This document shows positions 53,796 through 62,729 of a stretch of DNA of 64,000 nucleotides, one piece after another. Position 1 is the first letter of the stretch, and each line of letters begins with the position of its first letter. Made by a program: the position numbers and the translations under genes. The notes under the pieces are model-generated. The model searched no databases. It had not been told where the DNA came from and saw only the letters and a list, made by a program, of their open reading frames with translations. The DNA comes from Nocardia asteroides (GTDB taxonomy: Bacteria; Actinomycetota; Actinomycetes; Mycobacteriales; Mycobacteriaceae), in NCBI RefSeq assembly GCF_900637185.1, contig NZ_LR134352.1, positions 2,594,001 through 2,658,000 on the forward strand, written 5' to 3'.

Positions 53796-54583
53796 CGTGA
53801 TCCTCCCACTGGGGCAGGCACCGATTCCGGCACCCGGGTGACGGAGGCACCGGCACGGTCGGCGAGATGGGCGAAGGTGATCGCGTCCCGGACCGCGGCG
53901 CCACCGGGGTCGTTGTTGAAGTAGACGTGCAGGTCGGCCTCGCCGGACCAGGTGTCGAGCAGCCGATGGACCCAGCTGTCGAGAGCGTGGCGACCGTAGT
54001 GCGGGGCCGGCGTGGCGCGGCCCGCGTGCAGGCGCAGATAGGCCCAGTCGGTGGTGCGCCACAGCGGCGTGACCGGACGTGAGTCGCGATCGGCCCACGC
54101 CAGGGCCGCGCCCCGGGATTCCAGGACCGCGCGGATGTCGTCGGTCCACCAGGAGTCGTGCCGGGGTTCCACCGCCACCCGCACCGCGGCGGGGAAACAG
54201 GCCAGGCAGTCGTCGAGCAGGTTCGCGTCCGCGCGCAGCGTCGGCGGCAGTTGCAGCAGGATCGGGCCGAGCCGATCGCCCAGCCCCTCGGCGCGATCCA
54301 GCAGCCGCTGCACCGGTTCGGCCGGGTCGCGCAGGCGTTTGATGTGGGTGAGGAAGCGGCTGGCCTTGACCGCCAGCAGGAAGTCCGCGGGCGTGCGGTC
54401 CCGCCACGCGGCGAAGGTCTCCCGGCTCGGTAACCGGTAGAACGCGTTGTTGGATTCGACCGTGGCGAAACCCTCGGCGTAGCACTCGAGCCAGCGCCGC
54501 ATCGGCACCCCGTCGGGGTACAGGACGCCGCGCCAGTCGCGGTACTGCCAGCCGGAGGTACCGACCCGGATCACCACTCCCAC
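53792..54583 (-). CDS. DUF72 domain protein
   Basis: A 263-aa DUF72 (YecE-like) protein, a TIM-barrel-like fold of unknown activity. Typical segments are VGTSGWQYRDWRGVLYPDG at the N-terminus, FATVESNNAFYRLPSRETFA, FLLAVKASRFLTHIKRL and DLHVYFNNDPGGAAVRDAIT near the end. DUF72 proteins are often linked with nucleic-acid repair genes; here it is translationally coupled to udgX. Confidence 0.9.
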   Translation of the reverse strand: MGVVIRVGTSGWQYRDWRGVLYPDGVPMRRWLECYAEGFATVESNNAFYRLPSRETFAAWRDRTPADFLLAVKASRFLTHIKRLRDPAEPVQRLLDRAEGLGDRLGPILLQLPPTLRADANLLDDCLACFPAAVRVAVEPRHDSWWTDDIRAVLESRGAALAWADRDSRPVTPLWRTTDWAYLRLHAGRATPAPHYGRHALDSWVHRLLDTWSGEADLHVYFNNDPGGAAVRDAITFAHLADRAGASVTRVPESVPAPVGGSR

Positions 54584-54605
54584 CTGACCTTTCCGAACGC
54601 GGCGC

Positions 54606-55562
54606 TCAGGCCGCGCGCAGCAGCGGGTCGAGTTCGCTCGCGTAGAAGTCGAGGAACGCGTCGGGGTCGGGGCCCGCGTTCATCAGGACCACCCGGTCGA
54701 AGCCCGCGTCGGTGTACTCGCGCACGGCCTCCACATAGCGTTTGGGGTCGTTGCCGCAGACGAACGCGTCGAGCATGTCGTCCTCGCGGACCGTGGTGGT
54801 GGCCGCGGCGAAATTGGCCGGATTGGGCAGCTCGCTGAGTACCTTCCAGCCGCCGACCGACCAGCGGTTCGTCGACAGCGCGGCCGCCGCGCCGTCACGC
54901 TCGGTCTCGGCGAAGGCGACGCCGAGTTCGGCGTAGCGCGGACCCGATCCGCCCGCCTGCCGGTAGTTCTCGACGAGCTCGGGATCCGGCTCGGTGGAGA
55001 ACAGTCCGTCACCGAGCTCGGCGGCCAGGCGCGCGGCCTGCGGTCCACCCGCCGCGATCGCGATCTCGGGCGGGGTGTCGGGCAGGTCGAAGATCCGCGC
55101 GTCCGACAGCGACAGGTAGTGGCCGTCGTAGCTCTGATAGCCGCCCTGCCAGAGCAGCCGGATGATCTCGAGCGCTTCGCGCAGCATCCGCTGCCGCACC
55201 CGGACCGGCGGGAACTCCCGGCCCACGATGTGTTCGTTGAGTCGCTCGCCGGAGCCGATGCCCAGGGTGAACCGCCCGTCGGAGACGAGCGCGGTGGTGG
55301 CGGCGGCTTGGGCGACGATCGCGGGGTGATAGCGCAGGATCGGGCAGGTCACGCCGGTGGCGAGCCCGATCCGGTCGGTGCGGGCGGCGATCGTGCCGAG
55401 CACGGTCCAGGCGAAGGGGGAGTGGCCCTGGTTGTCGAGCCACGGATGGAAGTGGTCGCTCATCTCGACGAAGTCGAATCCGGCCTGCTCGGCCCGCTCG
55501 GCCTGCCGGACCAGTTCGGTGGGCCCGAAGGCCTCGGCGGCCAGTTTGTATCCGATCTGCAT
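54606..55562 (-). CDS. F420-dependent LLM-class oxidoreductase
   Basis: A 318-aa luciferase-like protein of the F420-dependent glucose-6-phosphate dehydrogenase-related group. It opens with MQIGYKLAAEAFGPTELVRQ, then FVEMSDHFHPW, the hallmark LATGVTCPILRYHPAIVAQA, LGIGSGERLNEHIVG and the C-terminal FDRVVLMNAGPDPD. F420 is abundant in mycolata. The ATG at 55562 was chosen since the family begins there; the longer upstream frame is not protein-like. Confidence 0.9.
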   Translation of the reverse strand: MQIGYKLAAEAFGPTELVRQAERAEQAGFDFVEMSDHFHPWLDNQGHSPFAWTVLGTIAARTDRIGLATGVTCPILRYHPAIVAQAAATTALVSDGRFTLGIGSGERLNEHIVGREFPPVRVRQRMLREALEIIRLLWQGGYQSYDGHYLSLSDARIFDLPDTPPEIAIAAGGPQAARLAAELGDGLFSTEPDPELVENYRQAGGSGPRYAELGVAFAETERDGAAAALSTNRWSVGGWKVLSELPNPANFAAATTTVREDDMLDAFVCGNDPKRYVEAVREYTDAGFDRVVLMNAGPDPDAFLDFYASELDPLLRAA

Positions 55563-55801
55563 GGCGGAACCTTTCCCCGGCAGTCGCGCGCGCCGGTACG
55601 ACAGGGTGCCTACTGAGTGCCGACTACCCGGGCCCCGCCACCGGAAACAGCCGCGCCCGTTGGCCCGGCAGGTATGGGCGGCGTCACGCTCTGCGGACAC
55701 ACTGCTAGGACGGTCGATCGACCTGTTTGCCCAGTTCGCTGGCCTATTGACGTCGGTTACGGGCAAATTTATGGTACGAACGTTCATATAGTTTTGGGAG
55801 G

Positions 55802-56305
55802 TAGGGCGACATGCGGGCGTGATCGCCGAGGTCGGCTACGGCGTGAACCGATTCCGGCCCGGCGACCGGGTCTTCGGCATGCCGATGTTCCCGCGCGAGG
55901 CGGGCACCTACGCCGAGTACCTCACGGCGCCCGCCCGGCACTTCGCGCACCTGCCCGACGGGCTGAGTTTCGCCGAGGGTGCAGCGCTGCCGCTGGCCGG
56001 GCTCACCGCGTGGCAGATGCTGGTCGAGGTCGCGGATGTGTCTGCGGGGCAACGGGTTCTAGTCGCCGGGGCGGGCGGTGGAGTCGGCCACCTGGCCGTG
56101 CAGATCGCCAAGGCCAGGGGGTGCCTATCTCGTCGACCCCGACGGCGCCGGACTGGACGCGCTGGCCGAGCTGATCCGGCGCGGACAGCTGCGCGTGCAC
56201 GTCGACCGGGAACTGCCGCTGGCCGACGCGGCGGCCGCGCTCGAGCTGGTGGCTCGCGGCAAGACCACCGGCAAGATCGTGCTGACCGTCGCCGAACTGG
56301 ACTGA
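55802..56305 (+). pseudogene. Decayed zinc-binding alcohol dehydrogenase/quinone reductase
   Basis: A remnant of a medium-chain dehydrogenase. The first part reads VIAEVGYGVNRFRPGDRVFG, TYAEYLTAPARHF and VLVAGAGGGVGHLAVQIAKA, beginning in the middle of the N-terminal domain. The reading then jumps in another frame to GAYLVDPDGAGLDALAELIR and TTGKIVLTVAELD, which is the family's C-terminus. So about the first 60 residues and an internal block of about 130 residues are gone, plus a frameshift. A GAACGTTC palindrome (55778-55785) upstream may be the operator of the intact ancestor. Confidence 0.8.
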
Positions 56306-56316
56306 CGCGCAGGGGG

Positions 56317-56940
56317 TTACGTGGTCGCCAGCAGGGCCAGCCGGGCGTCGATGATGCGGCGGGCCCGCTCGAAGCGGGCGGGATCGTCGAAGAGCAACGC
56401 GTCCTGGGCGGCCTGCCTGGCGACCGCGTCGAGCTCGAACGCCAGATCGCCGGGGTCGACGTCGGCGGTGATCTCGCCGAGCGACATCGCCTCGGTGACT
56501 GTGGCCTCGTACAGGCGCAGCCAGTCCTGGCGGGCCGCGCCGAGCGCGTCGCGCACCCGCCCCGGGCGGGCGTCGAACTCCGAGATCGCCGACAGGAAGA
56601 AGCATCCGCCGCTGAAGAAGGGCTTGGCCGCGTACGCCAGCCACGCCTCGGCCAGCGCCCGCACCCGCCGCAGCCCGCCGGGCGCGCGCCGCGCCGGCTT
56701 CACCACCTGGGCCGCGAACGCCTCGATCGCGGCTCGCACGGTCGCCAGCTGCAATTCCTCCTTGGACCCGAACTGCGCGAAGACGCCGCTGTTGCTGAGC
56801 CCGAGATCGGTCGAGAGCCGCCGCGTCGACAGGCTCTCCAGGCCTTCCACCGACGCGATGTCCATCGCCCGGTCCAGAATGGCGCGCCGCGACTGCGCGC
56901 CCCGGCGCACCCGTCCGTCAACCTTCCCCTCGCTGACCAT
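56317..56940 (-). CDS. TetR-family regulator
   Basis: A 207-aa TetR protein with the DNA-binding domain RRAILDRAMDIASVEGLESL and LSTDLGLSNSGVFAQFGSKE. The C-terminal part (SGGCFFLSAISEFDARPGRV) is the TetR_C subgroup seen next to oxidoreductases. Its ATG at 56940 follows GAGGAGGG. It is convergent with the decayed dehydrogenase, so it may have regulated that gene before decay. Confidence 0.88.
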   Translation of the reverse strand: MVSEGKVDGRVRRGAQSRRAILDRAMDIASVEGLESLSTRRLSTDLGLSNSGVFAQFGSKEELQLATVRAAIEAFAAQVVKPARRAPGGLRRVRALAEAWLAYAAKPFFSGGCFFLSAISEFDARPGRVRDALGAARQDWLRLYEATVTEAMSLGEITADVDPGDLAFELDAVARQAAQDALLFDDPARFERARRIIDARLALLATT

Positions 56941-57075
56941 GCCACTGCCCTCCTCGCGTCCGAGCAGGGTAATGGTACTGCCGTCCACTTATCCAGTGGT
57001 GTGCCGCGAGCCCGGGGACGTCGGCACCGTCGCGCCTGCGTCCGGCGGCGGGCAGGGATCGGGCAGACTGGCCTG

Positions 57076-57762
57076 GTGAGCGCATCAGGCGGGCGGGCGC
57101 GGATCGGTGCGGTGTGGCGGTGGCTGCGCAGTGCGCCGGGAACGTACCTGTGGCTGGCGGTGCTGGCGGTGACGACGCTGATCATCCATCGGCTCACGCC
57201 GGAGGAGGCCAGGATCTGGCTCGGCTCCCGGTCGACCAATCTGCACCATCTCGGCGAGGACCCGATCCGGGTGCTGATCGGCAGCGCGTTCTGGCTCGAC
57301 GGCGGCGGCTGGCTCGGCTACGCGGTGCTGTTCACGCTCTTCCACGCCAATGCCGAACGCTGGCTGGGCACGGTGCGCTGGCTGCTCGTGGCCGTGCTCG
57401 CCCACGTCGGCGCCACCTACCTGAGCGAGGGCGTGCTGCTGTGGGCGATCCGCACCGACATCGCGCCGGACCGGGCGGTCTACACCCTCGATGTCGGCGT
57501 CAGCTACGCGCTGGCCGGGGTCGCCGCGGTGCTGGCCTATCGCCTGGTGCCGCGGTGGCGCTTGCTGTACATCCTCGGCGTGCTCGCTGTCGTGGTGCCG
57601 CCGATCCTGCTCAACCGCACGTTCACCGACATCGGACACGCCAGCGCGGCGGCCATCGGATTCGCCTGTTATCCGCTGACGCGAGGCCGCGGCGCGAGCT
57701 GGGATCCGGGCCTGCTGATCGGCAGATTTCGTGGCCGCTCCCGGAAAACCGCAGGAAAATAG
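57076..57762 (+). CDS. Rhomboid-like membrane protein
   Basis: A 228-aa membrane protein with about six hydrophobic segments. The layout is rhomboid-like: an N-terminal helix, a loop with NLHHLGEDPIRVLIGSAFWL, VLFTLFHANAERWLG, then DVGVSYALAGVAAVLAYRL, in the place of the GxSx catalytic serine, and DIGHASAAAIGFACYPL with a late His. Both catalytic positions are therefore plausible (Ser in GVSYA, His in GHASA), but many actinobacterial homologues are inactive. The GTG at 57076 was chosen because the upstream frame runs through the pseudogene. Confidence 0.75.
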   Translation: MSASGGRARIGAVWRWLRSAPGTYLWLAVLAVTTLIIHRLTPEEARIWLGSRSTNLHHLGEDPIRVLIGSAFWLDGGGWLGYAVLFTLFHANAERWLGTVRWLLVAVLAHVGATYLSEGVLLWAIRTDIAPDRAVYTLDVGVSYALAGVAAVLAYRLVPRWRLLYILGVLAVVVPPILLNRTFTDIGHASAAAIGFACYPLTRGRGASWDPGLLIGRFRGRSRKTAGK

Positions 57763-57870
57763 GTGTTACTTCGAATACTACGTACATGTATCATTGCGAC
57801 TACCGCAGGAACGGCGCACCGTCGCGCCCGGCGTTCGACCGAGCGTCGCGCGGTAGGACGAGGAGTACCG

Positions 57871-58773
57871 ATGAAGCTACTTCGCCGGAGCGCACGGCGA
57901 CCCGAGGTAGATCCCGGCACGGTGGCGCTGCACGCGCGCAACGTGACCTTCGACTGGTCGGGCGTCGAGCTGCAGTGGATGACCGACGAACCGTACGCGG
58001 CGCACCTGATCAGCGCGCTGAACATGCTGCTGCCCGAGGGCGAGCGCATGTTCATCGAGACCTATCGCGAAGCGCTGCCGCTGGTGAAGGACGAGAAGCT
58101 GCGCGAGGACATGCTCGGCTTCATCGGCCAGGAATCCATGCACGCCGAGACCCACGAGAAGGTGCTGCGCGACGTGCTCACCGCCAACGGGGTCGACGCC
58201 AGGCCGTATGTGCGCCAGATGGAGTACCTGTTCCGCAAGTCGCTCGGCTCGCAGGGCGGCGACGACCGCGCGAGCAGGCAGATGTTGATCGAGCGGCTGG
58301 CCTTCATCGCCTGCCTCGAGCACTTCTTCGCCTGGCTCGGCGACTGGGTGATCAACGCCGACCTGGAGAAGTTCGGCGCCGACCCGCGCATGGCCGACCT
58401 GTTCCGCTGGCACGGCGCCGAGGAGGTCGAGCACCGCAATGTGGCCCACGACGTCGCCGAGTACTTCGGCGTCGGGTACGTGCGCCGCTGCGCCTCGATG
58501 ACGCTGGTGTTCCCGATCTTCATCGCCCTCGTCGTGCGCGGGTCGAAGTTCCTGGTGCAGCAGGACCCGAAGCTGCCCGACCAGGGTTACCCCAGCATCA
58601 TCGGCCACGTGCTGGGCGCCATGTGGCGCGGTGCGCTGCCCGGCATCCCGTCGCTGCTGGTGAGCGCGCTGTCGACGTTCCAGCCCGGCTACAGCCCGGA
58701 GAACGTGGGATCCACCGCCCAGGCCGTCGCCTACCTCGCGCAGTCGCCCGCGGCGCGCGCGGCCGCGTCGTGA
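57871..58773 (+). CDS. PF10118-family metal-dependent hydrolase-like protein
   Basis: A 300-aa protein of the PF10118 ferritin-like metal-dependent hydrolase family. The histidine/acid clusters MLGFIGQESMHAETHEKVL, EHFFAWLGDWVI and FRWHGAEEVEHRNVAHDVAE form a di-metal site. The family is poorly characterised; in actinobacteria it is often next to ferredoxin reductases, and here it starts a three-gene set with an oxidoreductase and EphD. Promoter sequence upstream (57765-57800) is AT-rich and holds the palindrome TACATGTA. The ATG follows AGGAGTACCG. Confidence 0.85.
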   Translation: MKLLRRSARRPEVDPGTVALHARNVTFDWSGVELQWMTDEPYAAHLISALNMLLPEGERMFIETYREALPLVKDEKLREDMLGFIGQESMHAETHEKVLRDVLTANGVDARPYVRQMEYLFRKSLGSQGGDDRASRQMLIERLAFIACLEHFFAWLGDWVINADLEKFGADPRMADLFRWHGAEEVEHRNVAHDVAEYFGVGYVRRCASMTLVFPIFIALVVRGSKFLVQQDPKLPDQGYPSIIGHVLGAMWRGALPGIPSLLVSALSTFQPGYSPENVGSTAQAVAYLAQSPAARAAAS

Positions 58774-59876
58774 CCACCCGCGAGATCCCCGCGGCCCTGC
58801 CCGCCGACCTCTACGGCAAACACCGCCACGACCCGAGCCTGCGGGTGCTCGACGCGATCGCGGGCGCGCGACTGCGCTGGAGCGCACTGGTCAACCGGCG
58901 GGAACCGAATCCGCGCGTGGACGACCGCCGCTTCCCGGTGGTGGTGACCGAGCGCCGGATCGAAGCGCACGACCAGGACGTGGTGAGCCTGCGGCTCGCC
59001 GCGCACGACGGCAGGCCGCTGCCGCGCTGGCGACCCGGCGCGCACCTCGATCTGGAGCTGCCGTCGGGCCGGCTGCGCCAGTACTCGCTGTGCGGTGACC
59101 CCGCCGACGAACGTGCCTACCGGATCGCGGTACGCCGCATCCCCGGCGGCGGTGGCGGGTCGACGGAAGTCCACGACGAGCTGCCGGTCGGCACTCGATT
59201 CATGGTGCGCGGACCGCGCAACGCCTTCCCGTTCGCCGTGCCCGGCCACGGATCACCCTCGCAGCGACTGCATTTCGTCGCGGGCGGCATCGGCATCACG
59301 CCGATCCTGCCGATGGCCCGGCTCGCGCACCGCCTCGGCGTGCCGTGGACCATGGTCTACAGCGGACGCAGCCGCGACACCATCCCGTTCCTGGCCGAGC
59401 TGGAGTCGTTCGGGCCGCACGTCGTGGTCCGCACCGACGACGAGCACGGCCTGCCCACCGCGGCCGACCTGCTGCCCGGCGTCGACGCGGGCACCGCCGT
59501 CTACGCCTGCGGCCCGACGCCGATGACCTCGGCGATCGTGACCGCGGTGCGCACCATGCCCGACGTGGAACTGCATTTCGAACGCTTCTCGCCGCCGCCG
59601 ATCGTCGACGGCACCGCCTTCGAGATCGAATTCGCCTCCACCGGAACGGTGATCGAGGTGCCCGCCGACCGCAGCGCCCTCGACGCCATCCTCGAAGCCC
59701 GCCCCGACCAGCCCTACTCCTGTCGCCAGGGGTTCTGCCGCACCTGCGTGGTGCGGGTACTGGCAGGCGAGCCCGATCATCGGGAGCACACCCTCACCGA
59801 TGCCGACCACGCCGCGGGCGAGCTGCTCGCCTGCGTATCCCGTTCGCACGGTGAGCGATTGGTGCTCGACCTGTGA
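58770..59876 (+). CDS. PDR/VanB-type ferredoxin reductase (FAD, NAD, 2Fe-2S)
   Basis: A 368-aa flavin-dependent electron-transfer oxidoreductase. After an N-terminal extension of about 50 residues comes the FAD/FMN domain (HLDLELPSGRLRQYSLCGDP), the NAD-binding domain (HFVAGGIGITPILPMARLAH, YACGPTPMTSAIVTAVR) and the C-terminal plant-type 2Fe-2S domain with CRQGFCRTC and a later Cys in LLACVSRSHG. It probably supplies electrons to an oxygenase or to the upstream di-metal protein. The GTG overlaps the previous stop by 4 nt (GTGA). Confidence 0.9.
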   Translation: MTTREIPAALPADLYGKHRHDPSLRVLDAIAGARLRWSALVNRREPNPRVDDRRFPVVVTERRIEAHDQDVVSLRLAAHDGRPLPRWRPGAHLDLELPSGRLRQYSLCGDPADERAYRIAVRRIPGGGGGSTEVHDELPVGTRFMVRGPRNAFPFAVPGHGSPSQRLHFVAGGIGITPILPMARLAHRLGVPWTMVYSGRSRDTIPFLAELESFGPHVVVRTDDEHGLPTAADLLPGVDAGTAVYACGPTPMTSAIVTAVRTMPDVELHFERFSPPPIVDGTAFEIEFASTGTVIEVPADRSALDAILEARPDQPYSCRQGFCRTCVVRVLAGEPDHREHTLTDADHAAGELLACVSRSHGERLVLDL

Positions 59877-59904
59877 GTTCGATTCCAGGACAAGGAGTCC
59901 GCAC

Positions 59905-61677
59905 ATGACCACCGACACCCTCGCACCCGCCAACCGGCGCACAGTCCGCAACGGCGATTTCGAGCTGGCCGTGTTCGAATACGGTGACGCCGCCGCCGAC
60001 ACCGTCGTGCTCGTGCACGGCTGGCCCGACACCCATCACCTGTGGGACAAGGTGATTCCGCTGCTGGCCCAGCGTTTCCACGTGGTCGCCTACGACACCC
60101 GCGGTCACGGCGAGTCCACCCGCACCCAGCGCACCGCCGACTTCCGCCTCGACGAGCTCGCCCGCGACTTCTACGCCGTCGTCGACGCCGTGAGCCCGGA
60201 CCGTCCCGTGCACGTGCTGGCCCACGACTGGGGTTCGGTGCAGGTGTGGGAGGCCGTGTGCGAGCCGCAGGCCGCCGAGCGGGTCGCCTCGTTCACCTCG
60301 GTGTCGGGTCCCAACCTCGACCACCTGGCCGCCTGGGTCCGGGACCGGCTCTCGCGCCCCACCCCGCGCAACATCTGGCAGCCGGTGACCCAGGCGCTGT
60401 CCTCGGCCTACACCGCGTTCTTCATGACCCCGGTGCTGCCGCGCGCCACCTTCAGCGCCATCGGCACCGAGAAGGTGTGGCAGCGCGCCGTCGCCCTCAT
60501 GAACGACACCGCCCCGTCCAATGTGGTGCTCGGCCCGACCTTCCGCCGCGACATGGTCGACGGACTGCTCATCTACCGCGCGAACATCGTGCAGCGCATG
60601 CTGTCCCCGCGTGAACGCCGCACCGAGGTGCCGGTGCAGCTGATCGTGGCCGGGCGCGACGTCGCCGTGCGGCCCGCGGGCTACGACGACTCGCGCAAGT
60701 GGACCGCGCGGCTGTGGCGTCGCGACGTGCCCGCCGGACACTGGATGCCGTTCTCGCATCCGGAACTGCTGGCCACCGCCACCACCGAACTCATCGACGC
60801 GCTCGCGGGCGCGGCCGTGCCGCGTGGGCTCGCCCGCGCCGAGGTGGGCCGGACCAGGAAGGAATTCGAGAACCAGCTGGTGGTGATCACCGGCGCCGGC
60901 AGCGGCATCGGCCGCGAGACCGCGCTGGCCTTCGCCCGGCTCGGCGCCGAGCTGGTGGTCTCGGACGTGAACGAGAACGCGGCCAAGGAGACCGCCGAGC
61001 AGATCGCCGCCGTCGGCGGTGTGGCGCACGCCTATTCGCTCGACGTGTCCGACGAGGCCGCGGTGCGCGCGCACGCCGACGCGGTGATCGCCGCCCACGG
61101 CGTGCCCGACATCTTGATCAACAACGCCGGCGTCGGCCAGGCGGGCAGTTTCCTCGACACCACCTCGGCGGAGTTCGACCGGGTGCTGCGGATCAACCTC
61201 GGCGGTGTGGTCAACGGCTGCCGTGCCTTCGGCGCCGCGATGGCCGAGCGCGGCCTGGGCGGGCACATCGTGAACCTGTCGAGCATGGCCGCCTACAGCC
61301 CACAGCGCGACATGGCCGCCTACGCCACCAGCAAGTCGGCGGTGTTCATGTTCTCCGACTGCCTGCGCGCCGAGCTGGCCGACCGCGGCATCTCGGTCTC
61401 GACCGTGTGCCCCGGCATCGTGCACACCAATATCGTCGCCACCACCCACTTCGCGGGTGTCTCCGCCGAGGAGGAGGCGGCCACGCAGCGCAAGTTCGAC
61501 AAGCTCTACGAGCGGCGCGGCTACACCCCCGACAAGGTCGCCGCGCAGATCGTCAAGGCGGTGCGCAGCGGTCGCGACATCGTCCCGGTGACGCCGGAAT
61601 CGTGGGTGCAGTACCGGATCAACCGGATCGCCCCCGGTGCGGTCAGGTTCGCGGCCCGCCGGATGAAGCTGGTCTGA
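59905..61677 (+). CDS. ephD: EphD-like epoxide hydrolase/short-chain dehydrogenase fusion
   Basis: A 590-aa two-domain protein. Residues about 1-305 form an alpha/beta hydrolase of the epoxide-hydrolase type with nucleophile Asp in VLAHDWGSVQVWE and HGWPD. Residues about 318-590 form a short-chain dehydrogenase with VVITGAGSGIGRETALAFAR, NNAGVG and YATSK. The same fusion and length are known from Mycobacterium EphD (Rv2214c), which takes part in metabolism of epoxy-mycolates. The ATG follows AAGGAGTCCGCAC. It is downstream of the PF10118 - reductase pair, in the same direction. Confidence 0.9.
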   Translation: MTTDTLAPANRRTVRNGDFELAVFEYGDAAADTVVLVHGWPDTHHLWDKVIPLLAQRFHVVAYDTRGHGESTRTQRTADFRLDELARDFYAVVDAVSPDRPVHVLAHDWGSVQVWEAVCEPQAAERVASFTSVSGPNLDHLAAWVRDRLSRPTPRNIWQPVTQALSSAYTAFFMTPVLPRATFSAIGTEKVWQRAVALMNDTAPSNVVLGPTFRRDMVDGLLIYRANIVQRMLSPRERRTEVPVQLIVAGRDVAVRPAGYDDSRKWTARLWRRDVPAGHWMPFSHPELLATATTELIDALAGAAVPRGLARAEVGRTRKEFENQLVVITGAGSGIGRETALAFARLGAELVVSDVNENAAKETAEQIAAVGGVAHAYSLDVSDEAAVRAHADAVIAAHGVPDILINNAGVGQAGSFLDTTSAEFDRVLRINLGGVVNGCRAFGAAMAERGLGGHIVNLSSMAAYSPQRDMAAYATSKSAVFMFSDCLRAELADRGISVSTVCPGIVHTNIVATTHFAGVSAEEEAATQRKFDKLYERRGYTPDKVAAQIVKAVRSGRDIVPVTPESWVQYRINRIAPGAVRFAARRMKLV

Positions 61678-61683
61678 CGGCGG

Positions 61684-62187
61684 TCACGCCCGGCGCAGTC
61701 GCTCCTGAACGGCGGCGACGTGCCGGGCGTCCACGCCCCACGGCTGCTCCACCCCGACCTGGCGGTCCAGATCCCACAGCACGCACTCCTCGCCGGGCGC
61801 GGCCACCATCGACCAGGCCACCACGGTGCGGCCGAGCTGGTCGATCATCGACCCGTGGTCGGGTGCGCTGTCGCCGGCCCCGTCGGGGAAGTGGTGCAGG
61901 AACCGGCCGTACGCGTCGGCGCAGAAACGCGCGTACTGCTGGGTGCACAGGATGAAGCCGTGCCAGGCCTCGTCGACGGCGTGCGAGGGCATCCCGATCA
62001 CCTGGTCGTCGCGCATGGCCGCGCCGCAGCAGCGCAACCATTGGCGCAGACCGGTTTCCACCAGATCCCGCGGCTGCCACGGGCAGGTCTTGAAGATCGC
62101 GTCGGGAAAGGTCAGGTCTGCCACGGCTCGGTCGACCGCGGTGAGATCGACCGGTCGCTGACCGCGTCGGAGGAACGAGAGCGCCAC
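61684..62187 (-). CDS. Glycine-rich-domain-like (GRDP) protein
   Basis: A 167-aa soluble protein. The core SHAVDEAWHGFILCTQQYAR resembles the GRDP domain signature (V-D-x-x-W-H then Y and C), a family named for glycine-rich companions in plants and bacteria. There is no signal peptide. It is convergent with ephD (6 bp apart) and divergent from a Cys/Gly/Ser-rich membrane protein, with only 73 bp between their starts. Molecular function unknown. Confidence 0.7.
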   Translation of the reverse strand: MALSFLRRGQRPVDLTAVDRAVADLTFPDAIFKTCPWQPRDLVETGLRQWLRCCGAAMRDDQVIGMPSHAVDEAWHGFILCTQQYARFCADAYGRFLHHFPDGAGDSAPDHGSMIDQLGRTVVAWSMVAAPGEECVLWDLDRQVGVEQPWGVDARHVAAVQERLRRA

Positions 62188-62260
62188 GATTTCACTGTAA
62201 GCCCCTGGGCCGTCGCCCGGACGTGCTGCTCGGGACGACCGCGCCGGTTAGCCTGCTGAC

Positions 62261-62638
62261 ATGCTGTCCATGCTGTTGATCGTGCTCGCGTTCCTGGTGC
62301 TCGGCGTCGGGATCCTGGTGACCACCATCGTGGTGCTGATCCGCAAACTGAGCCCGCCCCGCGTCGATCGTCCGCTGGACCCGCGCTGGACCGCGGGTGC
62401 GGCCGGGACCACCGGGTTCTTCGACGCGTCGCCCGGGCATCCGTGGACCGGTTCGGGGTGCGCGGGGTCGGGCGACAGTTCCGGTGGTTGCGCCGCGAAC
62501 AGCGGCTGCGGTGGCGGGTCGAGCAGCAGTTGCGGCGGCGGGTCCAGCAGCAGCTGTGGTGGTGGGAGCAGCAGCAGTTGCAGTTCCGGCAGTAGCAGCA
62601 GCTGTGGCGGTGGCAGCAGCTGCGGCGGCGGTTCCTGA
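62261..62638 (+). CDS. Membrane protein with a Cys/Gly/Ser-repeat tail
   Basis: A 125-aa protein: one transmembrane helix at residues 3-28 (LLIVLAFLVLGVGILVTTIV), a linker of about 45 residues, then a low-complexity tail of nearly 60 residues with nine cysteines in units such as SGCGGGSSSSCGGG. The tail has no charged residues except one Asp. Similar C-terminal Gly/Ser/Cys tails occur in actinobacterial membrane proteins of the TIGR04222 type, suspected to be post-translationally modified. It is divergent from the GRDP-like gene. Confidence 0.7.
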   Translation: MLSMLLIVLAFLVLGVGILVTTIVVLIRKLSPPRVDRPLDPRWTAGAAGTTGFFDASPGHPWTGSGCAGSGDSSGGCAANSGCGGGSSSSCGGGSSSSCGGGSSSSCSSGSSSSCGGGSSCGGGS

Positions 62639-62729
62639 TCGGTGTGATCCACATCGCAGCACCATTGACCTGAACTCGCCTCGAGGTTTCATGCTGGACG
62701 CGTCCGGTGAACACCACGAGGGAGTCGCT

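Noticed and set aside
59794..61449. A 551-codon minus-strand frame opposite ephD
   Set aside because: His/Gly-rich antisense frame without motifs; the plus strand encodes a full two-domain EphD.
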